Assembly: GCA_965657645.1 (NCBI GenBank)
Contig: CBFHOS010000002.1
Location: 234,956-298,955, forward strand
DNA: 64,000 nucleotides
Direction: 5' to 3'
From: CBFHOS01 sp965657645
Lineage (GTDB): Bacteria > Pseudomonadota > Alphaproteobacteria > Puniceispirillales > Puniceispirillaceae
The stretch's first letter is position 1. Every line of letters begins with the position of its first letter. Positions 7,799-16,401 of this stretch are shown here, piece after piece. The notes under the pieces were generated by a model. The model was not told the DNA's origin. It made no database searches and saw nothing but the letters and a program-made list of their open reading frames with translations. Position numbers and translations under genes: made by a program.

Positions 7799-10669
7799 AT
7801 GAGCGAAAAAGGCAGGCTATTGCTAGTCGATGGGTCCGGATATATTTTCCGGGCGTTTCACGCATTGCCCCCGATGACACGGCGCGATGGTACGCCGGTC
7901 AATGCGGTCTATGGCTTTACATCGATGCTGATGAAGCTGGTTGATGATGTCCAGCCAGAACGCATTGCCGTGGTTTTTGATACATCGCGCAAGACTTTTC
8001 GTTCTGACATTTATCCCGAATATAAAGCCAACCGGTCGGAGCCGCCGGACGATCTAAAGCCGCAATTTGCGTTGGTGCGAGAGGCGACTGAGGCACTTAG
8101 CTTGCCGCAAGTAGAGGCCGCCGGTTTTGAGGCCGATGATTTGATCGCGACCTATGCGGCGGTGGCTGAGGCTAATGATCTGGCGACTATTATTGTGTCC
8201 TCTGACAAGGATTTGATGCAGCTGGTGCGCGGTGATGTGACCATGCTCGACCCGATGAAAAACCGCCGCATTGGCGCGGATGAGGTTGTCGAGAAATTTG
8301 GCGTGATGCCTAATCGGGTGATCGATGTGCAATCGCTGGCCGGTGATAGCACCGATAACGTGCCGGGGGTGCCGGGGATTGGCATCAAGACTGCCGCCGA
8401 ATTGATCAATACATATGACAATCTTGATAATCTATTGGCCAAGGCCGACGAGATTAAACAGCCAAAACGCCGCGAGAATTTGCTGAACTTTGCTGAACAG
8501 GCGCGGATATCGCGGGATCTTGTATCCTTGCGCGATGATGCGCCAATGCCGCTTGGGATTGATGAATTACACACACCAAAGCGCGATATGGAAAAGCTGA
8601 CCAGCTTTCTGGCGGAACAGAATTTCCAGCGGTTGCTTGTACGTATTGGTGCGGCTGATACGATCGAGAAATCAGGCGGCGGTGCCACTCCGGCGGTGCG
8701 CTCGATGGGCGGCTCGCCTAATCCGGAGGCTGATGGGGATAGCGCGGCCCCGGCAAAGCCAGTGGCGCCCGGTGAAATTTCCTATGAGTTGATAAGTGAC
8801 GTCGATGCGCTGTCTGCGTTTTTGGCGGCGGCGGAAAAGCAAGGCTATCTGGCGGTTGATACTGAAACCACCGGATTGAACGCAGAGGCGGCCGACCTTG
8901 TCGGTATCTCTATGGCATTGGCGCCGGGCAAGGCCTGTTATGTGCCATTGCGTCATGGCGGCGGCGCACCGGTTTCAAATGGTGATGGCAAAGCCAGCCA
9001 AGGCGGCCTCGATTTTTCTGGCGAGGAGACTGTTACCTATCCGCAAATTCCGTTTGATCAGGCAATGACGTTGATCAAGCCGTTATTTGAAAACCCAGCG
9101 GTGTTAAAGATCGGCCATAATCTGAAATATGATAGCCATATTCTATTGCGTGCGCGCAATGGCGGGATTGCGCTGGCGCCGGTCGATGACACGATGTGCA
9201 TGTCCTATGTTCTTGATGGTGGCCGTGTTGAACGCCATTCGATGGATTATCTGGCGGGGCATTGGCTCGATTATCAAACGATTAAATATGAAGATGTCTG
9301 CGGCAAAGGGGCCAAACAAGTATCCTTTGGCGCGATTGCCCCTGACGCGGCGTTAAATTACGCGGCAGAGGATGCCGATGTTACGTTGCGCCTATGGCAG
9401 TTGCTAAAGCCGCGTTTGTCGGTTGAAGGTGTCGCCTCGGTTTATGAACGGCTTGAACGCCCGCTTATCCCGATTTTGGCACAGATGGAGAATTTCGGCA
9501 TTACCGTTGACCGGACAATTCTGGCCAGAATGTCGAATGATTTTGCCACAAGGATGGATGCGCTACAGAGCGAGATTCTGGGTCTTGCAGGCGTTGATTT
9601 CAACATTGCCTCACCGAAACAGCTTGGTGAAGTTCTGTTTGATAAGATGGGTCTGGAAGGCGGTAAAAAAGCCAAAACAGGGGCCTATTCAACATCGGCG
9701 GATATTCTTGAAGATCTGGCCGCGAGCGGTGTTGATATCGCGGCGCGGGTTTTGGAATGGCGGCAATTGGCAAAGTTGAAATCAACCTATGCCGATGCGC
9801 TGGTTGAGGATATCAACGCCGAGAGTGGCCGCGTTCATACATCGTTCTCCATGGTGGGGGCCTCGACCGGTCGATTGTCATCATCAGATCCGAATGTGCA
9901 AAATATTCCGATCCGTACAGCCGAAGGGCGGCAAATCAGAACCGCTTTTGTCGCGGCACCGGGGCATAAATTAATCTCCGCCGATTATAGCCAGATCGAA
10001 TTGCGTCTGGTGGCGCATGTGGCCGGTGAAATCACGATGATCGAAGCCTTTAATGATGGTGTCGATATTCACGCCCGCACCGCATCAGAGGTGTTTGGTG
10101 TGCCGCTGGATCAGATGGATAGCGAAACTAGACGCCGCGCCAAAGCCATTAATTTTGGCATTATTTACGGCATTTCCGGCTTTGGATTGGCCCGTCAATT
10201 GGGTATCCGTCAAGGCGAGGCCCGTGACTATATCGCCGCCTATTTTGATAATTTCCCCGGCATTAAATCCTATATGGAGCGGATCAAAAACGAGGCCCGT
10301 GAAGACGGCTTTGTTGAAACCATGTTTGGCCGCCGCATTCATATAAATGGTATCAAAGGCAATAATCCGGCGATGCGCGGCTTTGCCGAACGCCAAGCCA
10401 TTAACGCCCCGATCCAAGGCTCGGCCGCGGATATCATCAAACGGGCGATGGTTCGTTTGCCTGCGGCGTTGAGCGCGGCTGGGGTTAAGGCTGATATGCT
10501 ATTGCAGGTGCATGATGAATTGATTTTCGAGGCACCAGAGGCCGAGGCTGACAAGGCGGTGGCGATCATCACCGATGTGATGGAGCGGGCTGGCGATCCT
10601 ATATTAAAGCTTGCGGTGCCATTGGTTGCCGAGGCGGGCATAGCCGATAGTTGGGCGGAGGCCCATTAA
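7799..10669 (+). CDS. polA: DNA polymerase I
   Basis: Fills gaps and removes RNA primers in replication and repair. Domains in order: 5'-3' exonuclease (about 1-280, beginning LLLVDGSGYIFRAFHALPP and containing the GDSTDNVPGVPGIGIKTA helix-hairpin-helix); a Gly/Pro/Ala-rich linker (about 285-325); 3'-5' exonuclease with its DxE motif in VDTETTGL near 350; and the polymerase domain with motif A DYSQIELR near 727, motif B RRRAKAINFGIIYG, and motif C QVHDELIFE near 902. All three activities therefore look intact. Length (956 aa) is normal. A GTG three bases upstream is in frame, but ATG 7799 gives the family's usual start. Confidence 0.97.
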   Translation: MSEKGRLLLVDGSGYIFRAFHALPPMTRRDGTPVNAVYGFTSMLMKLVDDVQPERIAVVFDTSRKTFRSDIYPEYKANRSEPPDDLKPQFALVREATEALSLPQVEAAGFEADDLIATYAAVAEANDLATIIVSSDKDLMQLVRGDVTMLDPMKNRRIGADEVVEKFGVMPNRVIDVQSLAGDSTDNVPGVPGIGIKTAAELINTYDNLDNLLAKADEIKQPKRRENLLNFAEQARISRDLVSLRDDAPMPLGIDELHTPKRDMEKLTSFLAEQNFQRLLVRIGAADTIEKSGGGATPAVRSMGGSPNPEADGDSAAPAKPVAPGEISYELISDVDALSAFLAAAEKQGYLAVDTETTGLNAEAADLVGISMALAPGKACYVPLRHGGGAPVSNGDGKASQGGLDFSGEETVTYPQIPFDQAMTLIKPLFENPAVLKIGHNLKYDSHILLRARNGGIALAPVDDTMCMSYVLDGGRVERHSMDYLAGHWLDYQTIKYEDVCGKGAKQVSFGAIAPDAALNYAAEDADVTLRLWQLLKPRLSVEGVASVYERLERPLIPILAQMENFGITVDRTILARMSNDFATRMDALQSEILGLAGVDFNIASPKQLGEVLFDKMGLEGGKKAKTGAYSTSADILEDLAASGVDIAARVLEWRQLAKLKSTYADALVEDINAESGRVHTSFSMVGASTGRLSSSDPNVQNIPIRTAEGRQIRTAFVAAPGHKLISADYSQIELRLVAHVAGEITMIEAFNDGVDIHARTASEVFGVPLDQMDSETRRRAKAINFGIIYGISGFGLARQLGIRQGEARDYIAAYFDNFPGIKSYMERIKNEAREDGFVETMFGRRIHINGIKGNNPAMRGFAERQAINAPIQGSAADIIKRAMVRLPAALSAAGVKADMLLQVHDELIFEAPEAEADKAVAIITDVMERAGDPILKLAVPLVAEAGIADSWAEAH

Positions 10670-10854
10670 GCCAGCGTGATACCAAAGCATTAGTCCAAAA
10701 GTCGGCATTGCGGCAGCTTTGGGGCAAAAATTCTTGTTAATGCCCTATATCCGCCCTTTTTACCCGCCAGTTTAATCTCGTCAGACCCGTTAAATTTTTT
10801 CAAAGCCAGTGGCGGTGATGATGATGTACAATCGCAGGATGATAGGGGGGTGTC

Positions 10855-11547
10855 ATGGCGAACCGCATTGCTTTGGTGGATGATGACCAGAATATTTTAA
10901 CCTCAGTGGCGTTGACGCTCGAATCCGAAGGGTTTGAGGTTGATTGCTATAATGATGGTGAGGCGGCGTTGCGCGGCCTTGCAACACGGCCGGCCGATCT
11001 TGGCGTGCTGGATATTAAAATGCCCCGCATGGACGGTATCGAATTATTACAGAAAATCCGCAAGACCTCTCAATTGCCAGTGATCTTTCTCACCAGTAAA
11101 GATGACGAACTTGACGAGGCGCTGGGCCTTGGTATGGGCGCTGATGACTATATTACCAAACCGTTTTCCCAGCGTTTGTTGCTAGCCCGGATCCGCGCAG
11201 TGTTGCGCCGTGCATCGGATGATGGAATGCAGCCGAACAGTGCCAATATCTTGCGCCACGGTGAATTGCTAATGGATCCTGACCGGCATTTATGCAGCTG
11301 GAAAGGTGTTGAGGTAAAGCTGACTGTCACCGAATTTTTGATCCTACAAGCATTGGCCTCGCGCCCCGGCATGGTGAAAAACCGCGATCAATTGATGGAT
11401 GCGGCGTATGGCGAATCTATTTTCCTCGATGACCGCACGATCGATAGCCACATAAAGCGACTGCGGCGTAAAATCCGTGCGCATGACGGTGAATTTGATA
11501 ATATCGAAACGCTGTATGGTATTGGCTATAAATACCGGACCGGCTGA
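10855..11547 (+). CDS. chvI: Two-component response regulator ChvI (OmpR family)
   Basis: Transcriptional regulator paired with the kinase encoded next. The receiver domain (about 1-120) has acidic pocket residues Asp9-Asp11, the phosphoacceptor Asp53 in LDIKMPRMDG and the conserved lysine in YITKPFS. The C-terminal winged helix (about 135-230) ends with the family hallmark RTIDSHIKRLRRKI and GIGYKYR. In alphaproteobacteria ChvI controls the response to envelope stress and acidity. A run of seven-plus purines (GATAGGGGGG) gives a strong ribosome-binding site. In this genome hprK and the HPr/EIIA genes that often follow chvG are absent from the neighbourhood. Confidence 0.93.
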   Translation: MANRIALVDDDQNILTSVALTLESEGFEVDCYNDGEAALRGLATRPADLGVLDIKMPRMDGIELLQKIRKTSQLPVIFLTSKDDELDEALGLGMGADDYITKPFSQRLLLARIRAVLRRASDDGMQPNSANILRHGELLMDPDRHLCSWKGVEVKLTVTEFLILQALASRPGMVKNRDQLMDAAYGESIFLDDRTIDSHIKRLRRKIRAHDGEFDNIETLYGIGYKYRTG

Positions 11548-11550
11548 TCC

Positions 11551-11594
11551 GTGATTGTACAGTGATTGTACAGTGATCCTATAGTGATCTTGCC
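11551..11594. repeat. 4 x 11-bp imperfect tandem repeat
   Basis: Four units of 11 bp starting at 11551, 11562, 11573 and 11584. The first two are identical (GTGATTGTACA), and the third and fourth keep the GTGAT head. It starts three bases after the chvI stop and occupies much of the chvI-chvG spacer. Confidence 0.9.
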
Positions 11595-11659
11595 ACTGGC
11601 CGCCATTAGGCCATAGGAGTGATGTTATCAAAGACCTACCGGAGCCAAAGCAGAGCGTT

Positions 11660-13342
11660 TTGAAGAAGGGTGGCGAATGGCTGTCTAAGCTATTTCGGGC
11701 CAGATTATTTCGGGCCAAACCATTTCGGACAGCCAAGCTGTCAAACCTGTTGGCGCGGCTACATTTCAGGATGAGCCGTCTAAGCGCGCGCATCATGGCC
11801 ATCATGCTGGTGCCGCTGGCGATGTTTTTGATTGGCCTGTTTTCAATTGACCAATATCGCACCACGTTAATTCAGGCCGAATTTACCGCATTGGAACGTC
11901 AGGGCTTTACCCTCGCGCGTTCGCTTGCATTGTCCGAGGCAGAGCGTGAGGGCGATTTCAACCAACGCCGTCTGTCGCCCGAAACAATGAACCACCTATT
12001 GCCATTGGTTGGTTATGGCTCTGCATTGCGCGCCCGGGTGTTCCAGCCTGATGGCTCGATGCTGGCCGATACGGCGCGCCGTGGGCGGCTTGGTGCGATG
12101 GCCAATATTGACCGGTCTGATCGGCATGGCTGGCGGTCACGCACAGACAGCAAATTCCAATTTATGATGAGCCGCGCCGTGGCGATGCTCAGTGGCTCGG
12201 ATGATCTGCCGCTATATCGCGAGAGGCCAAAGCAACGCGCGGTGAATTATGAAGAGGTTCTATTGGCGCTGGGCGGTGAGGCGGCACGTCAATTGCGCAA
12301 GGACCGGCGCGGGCGTCTGGTTTTAACTGTTGCCGTGCCGATCCAAGATTTGCGTCTGGTCCGCGGGGCTTTGCTGGTATCGATTGGCGGGGGCAAGATC
12401 GAGGACGAGATTGCCGAGGTTAATATTGCCTTTATCCAGCTATTTGGCGTGGTTCTATTGGTAACGATTGGCCTTAGTATTTATCTCGCACGGTCGATCA
12501 CCGCGCCCATTACCCATCTTGCATCCGAGGCGGAAAACCTGCGCCAGAGCCGTGATTTGTCGGCCCGCATTGCGCGCTTGCCAAAGCGCAAGGACGAGAT
12601 TGGTCGACTATCGGAATCCTTTATTGATCTCACCGACGAGTTGCAAACGCGGATGGCGGCGACGGCTGGATTTGCCGCCGATGTGGCGCATGAATTGAAA
12701 AACCCGCTATCGTCATTGCGCAGCGCGGCAGAAACCATCAGCCGCGTTAGTGATCCGGTTCAGCAACAAAAATTGATGAATGTGATTTTGAATGATGTCG
12801 CCCGACTCGACCGGCTGATTTCTGACATTTCTCAATCCAGCCGCGTTGATAATGAACTGGCGAATGAAGAGGGGCGGCAACTTGATCTTGGTGAACTTGT
12901 GTCGAGTTTTGTTGATGCACGTGCACAAAGCTGTGAGACCCATAACCTTGTGCTTGTTCCTGCGGAAAACGCAGAGCCGGTGCCGGTAAAAGTGCGTGAT
13001 GGTCGAATTGTTCAGGTGCTCGACAATTTGCTGGCCAATGCAATCTCCTTTGCCCCACAGAATAGTGACATCACCTTTACCATCCAGATTGACCGTGAGG
13101 CTAATTGTGCGCTGGTGTTGGTTGCCGATAATGGGCCGGGCATACCGCCGGGCCGGATCGATGCGGTGTTCAACCGGTTTTATTCTGAACGCCCATCATC
13201 AGAGGCGTTTGGCGAGCATTCCGGGCTTGGCCTGTCTATCGCCCGCCAGATCATGCGGGGTCATCAAGGTGATTTGATCGCCCGCAATGAGAAAGGCGCC
13301 TGTTTTGTTATGCGCTTGCCATTATCAGGCGATGCCGCTTGA
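11660..13342 (+). CDS. chvG: Sensor histidine kinase ChvG
   Basis: Inner-membrane kinase for ChvI. Two membrane segments (about residues 44-63 and 255-278) flank a periplasmic sensor domain. They are followed by HAMP (RSITAPITHLASEAENLRQ), the dimerisation/phosphoacceptor helix with VAHELKNPLSSLRSA (His near 344) and an ATPase domain with DNLLANAI near 454, DNGPGIPPG near 490 and a GLGLSIAR box. The only start upstream of Met38 (ATG 11771) in this frame is TTG 11660; neither has a strong ribosome-binding site. The stretch before Met38 includes a threefold FRA(R/K)-type repeat made by a 15-bp tandem duplication (11691-11735), so the true start is uncertain. Confidence 0.93.
   Translation: MKKGGEWLSKLFRARLFRAKPFRTAKLSNLLARLHFRMSRLSARIMAIMLVPLAMFLIGLFSIDQYRTTLIQAEFTALERQGFTLARSLALSEAEREGDFNQRRLSPETMNHLLPLVGYGSALRARVFQPDGSMLADTARRGRLGAMANIDRSDRHGWRSRTDSKFQFMMSRAVAMLSGSDDLPLYRERPKQRAVNYEEVLLALGGEAARQLRKDRRGRLVLTVAVPIQDLRLVRGALLVSIGGGKIEDEIAEVNIAFIQLFGVVLLVTIGLSIYLARSITAPITHLASEAENLRQSRDLSARIARLPKRKDEIGRLSESFIDLTDELQTRMAATAGFAADVAHELKNPLSSLRSAAETISRVSDPVQQQKLMNVILNDVARLDRLISDISQSSRVDNELANEEGRQLDLGELVSSFVDARAQSCETHNLVLVPAENAEPVPVKVRDGRIVQVLDNLLANAISFAPQNSDITFTIQIDREANCALVLVADNGPGIPPGRIDAVFNRFYSERPSSEAFGEHSGLGLSIARQIMRGHQGDLIARNEKGACFVMRLPLSGDAA
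11691..11735 (+). repeat. 3 x 15-bp in-frame tandem repeat near chvG start
   Basis: Units at 11691, 11706 and 11721 encode five-residue repeats of the form (L/P)FR(A/T)x before the first membrane segment of ChvG. The first two copies differ only in the last three bases. Confidence 0.8.
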
Positions 13343-13390
13343 GGTAGAAAAAATCCACCCTTTTTGGGCGCAGCCTGATATGATTGGGCC

Positions 13391-14281
13391 ATGAAAAGCG
13401 ATAACAGCACCACTAGTAGCGGCCACGATATCAGATTGATTCTGGTAACGGGCGCGTCTGGTGCTGGTTTGTCGACAGCACTCAAAATCTTGGAAGATTG
13501 CGGTATTACTGCGGTTGATAATCTGGCCTTAGCCTTGGTTGATCAGCTAGTCGCGCTAGAGGTCGAGGCGGCCGGACGGCGGCTGGCAATCGGTCTTGAT
13601 GCTCGCACCACCGGTTTTGAGGCGGCGAGTGTGCAAACCTTGGTCAAGAATTTGCGCAACCGTTTTGGCGATGGTTTCAAAATGGTCTTCGTTAGCGCTG
13701 GCATAGATGATTTGCGCCGCCGTTTTAACGCAACAAGGCGCCAGCATCCGCTTGGTGATGAGCTATCGCTGGATGAGGCAATCGCGGCGGATGTTGACCG
13801 GATGGACGCGATTGAACCGTTGGCCAATTTGCGCCTTGATACTAGCGGGTCAAAGCCAGCCGATATGCGGCGGCAATTGCTAGAAGGGTTGCAATTCATC
13901 GAGGCAACGCCGGTGCCGGCCCATGTTATGAGTTTTTCATATCGGCACGGTCTTCCCGAAGGGGCAGATCTGGTGATTGATATGCGCTTTGCGGATAATC
14001 CGCATTGGGTTGATCAATTACGCGGTAAAACGGGCCAAGATCCAGAGATTGATAGTTTCCTTCGCGCAGACAAGGCCGCGGTTAAAGTCATGGACGCCCA
14101 AAAGATCATCCTTGGCACGATGTTGGATCGCATGTCGCATGAAGGGCGGCCGTTGGTTACGATCGCTTTTGGGTGCACTGGTGGCCGCCACCGGTCTGTA
14201 TGGGCTGGTGAAGTGATTGCCGAATGGTTGCGTGAAAACGGGCATCCGGTAAAGCTAGAGCATCGCGAGTTGCGCGGTTAA
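13391..14281 (+). CDS. rapZ: RapZ family nucleotide-binding protein
   Basis: A P-loop protein of the RapZ/YvcJ family, 296 aa. The N-terminal domain carries VTGASGAGLSTAL (Walker A) and VDNLALALVDQL; the C-terminal domain carries SFSYRHGLPEGADLVIDMRF near 180 and GCTGGRHRSVW near 260, both family signatures. In enterobacteria RapZ is an RNase E adaptor that senses glucosamine-6-phosphate; in alphaproteobacteria its target is unclear. It is encoded 48 bp after chvG. The usual intervening HPr kinase gene and following PTS genes are missing. Confidence 0.92.
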   Translation: MKSDNSTTSSGHDIRLILVTGASGAGLSTALKILEDCGITAVDNLALALVDQLVALEVEAAGRRLAIGLDARTTGFEAASVQTLVKNLRNRFGDGFKMVFVSAGIDDLRRRFNATRRQHPLGDELSLDEAIAADVDRMDAIEPLANLRLDTSGSKPADMRRQLLEGLQFIEATPVPAHVMSFSYRHGLPEGADLVIDMRFADNPHWVDQLRGKTGQDPEIDSFLRADKAAVKVMDAQKIILGTMLDRMSHEGRPLVTIAFGCTGGRHRSVWAGEVIAEWLRENGHPVKLEHRELRG

Positions 14282-14330
14282 ATAACGGCCGCGCTTTGCT
14301 GGTATGACAGGCGCATTCTTTACGCCTTTC

Positions 14331-14345
14331 AAAACCGCAGGTTTT
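14331..14345 (+). terminator. Small hairpin after rapZ, possible weak terminator
   Basis: A perfect 6-bp stem AAAACC/GGTTTT closes a 3-base loop, followed by CTGTT. It lies 50 bp after the rapZ stop and ahead of ahcY. The stem is AT-rich and short, so function is doubtful. Confidence 0.3.
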
Positions 14346-14391
14346 CTGTTAAACCGTGGCCTAAATTCACATTTGAGATGGGATATTCTTC

Positions 14392-15786
14392 ATGTCGCAG
14401 GACTATATTGTTACCGATATTAGCTTGGCCGAGTGGGGCCGCAAGGAATTATCGATTGCCGAAACTGAAATGCCAGGTCTGATGGCGCTTCGTGACGAGT
14501 TTGGCGACAGCAAGCCACTAAAGGGCGCCCGCGTTGCTGGTTGTCTTCATATGACAGTGCAAACCGCTGTTTTAATTGAAACATTGACCGCACTTGGCGC
14601 TGACGTGCGTTGGTCATCTTGTAATATTTTCTCAACACAGGATCAGGCCGCCGCCGCTATTGCGGCAACTGGCGTCCCTGTCTTTGCCAAAAAGGGCGAG
14701 ACTCTTGCGGAATATTGGGAATATGTCGACCGGACATTTGACTGGGCCGATGGCGGTTCTGCCAATATGATTTTGGATGATGGCGGCGATGCAACCATGT
14801 ATATCCTGCTTGGCGCCCGCGCCGAGGCTGGTGAAACAGTGTTGGCACATCCGGCCAGTGAAGAAGAAGAGTACCTAAAGGCCCAATTGGAAAAGCGTCT
14901 TGCCTCTAGCCCTGGTTGGTTCACCAAACAGCGCGACGCGATCAAAGGCGTTTCTGAAGAAACCACAACGGGTGTTCTTCGTCTGTATCAATTGGCCGAG
15001 CAGGGCGGATTGCCGTTCCCAGCAATCAATGTGAACGATTCAGTCACCAAGTCTAAATTTGACAATCTATATGGTTGCCGTGAGTCACTGGTTGACGGTA
15101 TCCGCCGTGCGACTGATGTGATGCTTGCTGGCAAGCTTGCTGTTGTTGCTGGTTACGGTGATGTTGGTAAAGGCTCTGCCGCATCGCTTCGTCAGGGTGG
15201 CGCTCGGGTGATGGTAACAGAGGTCGATCCGATTTGTGCGCTACAGGCGGCAATGGAAGGTTATGAAGTTGTAACGATGGAACAGGCCGCGCCTAAGGCT
15301 GATATTTTCGTCACTGCAACTGGTAATAAAGACGTTATCACCATCGATCACATGCGTGAGATGAAGGACCGTGCCATTGTGTGTAACATTGGCCATTTCG
15401 ACAATGAAATTCAGGTTGCGTCACTCAACAACATGACTTGGTCAGAGGTAAAGCCGCAGGTTGATGAGATCGAATTCCCTGACGGCAAAAAGATGATCCT
15501 GTTGGCAAAAGGCCGTTTGGTAAATCTTGGCTGTGCAACTGGTCACCCATCATTCGTGATGTCTGCCTCATTCACCAATCAGGTGCTGGCGCAGATGGAA
15601 TTGTGGAATGACGGCGCGAAATATGAAAACAAGGTTTACACCTTGCCGCGTCACCTTGATGAGAAGGTTGCGTCTTTGCACCTTGCCAAAGTCGGTGCGA
15701 TGCTGTCGCAATTGCGTGCTGATCAGGCTGAATATATCGGTGTTGAACAGCAGGGCCCGTTCAAGAGCGAACAATACCGCTACTAA
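14392..15786 (+). CDS. ahcY: Adenosylhomocysteinase (SAH hydrolase)
   Basis: Cytosolic enzyme that reversibly splits S-adenosylhomocysteine to adenosine and homocysteine, clearing the product inhibitor of methyltransferases. It uses tightly bound NAD: the Rossmann motif VAGYGDVGKGSA lies near residue 250. Other family blocks are SSCNIFSTQDQAAAAIA near 73, NVNDSVTKSKFDNLYGCRES near 212, and the invariant C-terminus PFKSEQYRY. Length (464 aa) matches the bacterial type with the roughly 40-residue insertion. The codon use is less biased to G/C than neighbouring genes, as often seen for highly expressed genes here. No SAH riboswitch was recognised in the 110-bp leader. Confidence 0.98.
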   Translation: MSQDYIVTDISLAEWGRKELSIAETEMPGLMALRDEFGDSKPLKGARVAGCLHMTVQTAVLIETLTALGADVRWSSCNIFSTQDQAAAAIAATGVPVFAKKGETLAEYWEYVDRTFDWADGGSANMILDDGGDATMYILLGARAEAGETVLAHPASEEEEYLKAQLEKRLASSPGWFTKQRDAIKGVSEETTTGVLRLYQLAEQGGLPFPAINVNDSVTKSKFDNLYGCRESLVDGIRRATDVMLAGKLAVVAGYGDVGKGSAASLRQGGARVMVTEVDPICALQAAMEGYEVVTMEQAAPKADIFVTATGNKDVITIDHMREMKDRAIVCNIGHFDNEIQVASLNNMTWSEVKPQVDEIEFPDGKKMILLAKGRLVNLGCATGHPSFVMSASFTNQVLAQMELWNDGAKYENKVYTLPRHLDEKVASLHLAKVGAMLSQLRADQAEYIGVEQQGPFKSEQYRY

Positions 15787-15806
15787 GATATGGCGATGGC
15801 ACTCAC

Positions 15807-16274
15807 ATGGCGGTGATAAATATATCATTACCCACCCTAGCCGCTACCAAGCGGCTAGGGGTTTTTTTGGCCAATATTCTGCGGGCTGGCGATGTGATTG
15901 CGCTCAATGGTCCGTTGGGTGCAGGCAAGTCGGAATTGGCCCGGGCGATCATCGCCGACCAGAATCCGGATGAGCTCGATATCCCCAGCCCGACTTTCAC
16001 CTTGGTTCAGACTTATGAAATGGCCGATGGCACACCGCTTTTGCATTTTGATATGTACCGGCTCGATGCGCCAGAAGAGGCCCGAGAGCTAGGCGTTGAG
16101 GATGCGTTTTATGACGGCGTGTCGATTGTTGAATGGCCGGATCGCATTGGCGGTTACCTACCCAGCAATGCGCTTCACTGTACACTCGCGATTCTGCCAG
16201 ATGGTGGCCGCGAAATGACGATTGAGGCAAGCCCCCAATGGCAGGCGCGTCTGGACGGCATCACGCAATTGTGA
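15807..16274 (+). CDS. tsaE: tRNA threonylcarbamoyladenosine biosynthesis ATPase TsaE
   Basis: P-loop ATPase that cooperates with TsaB and TsaD to make t6A37 on ANN-decoding tRNAs. Walker A is GPLGAGKSEL near residue 34. PSPTFTLVQTYE near 58 and HFDMYRLDAPEEARELG near 76 are family blocks, and VEWPDRIG near 109 completes the signature. Length (155 aa) is normal. It is 20 bp after ahcY. In many alphaproteobacteria amgK and murU lie between tsaE and addB; here only a 28-bp-period repeat and a short spacer intervene. Confidence 0.93.
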   Translation: MAVINISLPTLAATKRLGVFLANILRAGDVIALNGPLGAGKSELARAIIADQNPDELDIPSPTFTLVQTYEMADGTPLLHFDMYRLDAPEEARELGVEDAFYDGVSIVEWPDRIGGYLPSNALHCTLAILPDGGREMTIEASPQWQARLDGITQL

Positions 16275-16325
16275 TCAAGGCTGGGTGATCATCACCGGGT
16301 GATCAAGGCTGGGTGATTATCGCTG
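16270..16325. repeat. 4 x 14-bp imperfect tandem repeat across tsaE stop
   Basis: Units start at 16270, 16284, 16298 and 16312, all of the form GGTGATCAAGGCTG. Units 1 and 3 are nearly identical, so a 28-bp double unit may have been duplicated. The tsaE stop codon lies inside the first unit. Confidence 0.85.
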
Positions 16326-16401
16326 ATCATTATCGGGCCAGAACAGGTTGCCGATTACACTGGCTCTCGCCTTTCATCCGATTTGCTTTTATAGTTTGGC
16401 T

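Noticed and set aside
14282..14391. SAH or SAM riboswitch in the ahcY leader
   Set aside because: Only two short hairpins are visible; none of the conserved SAH-riboswitch core could be matched by eye.
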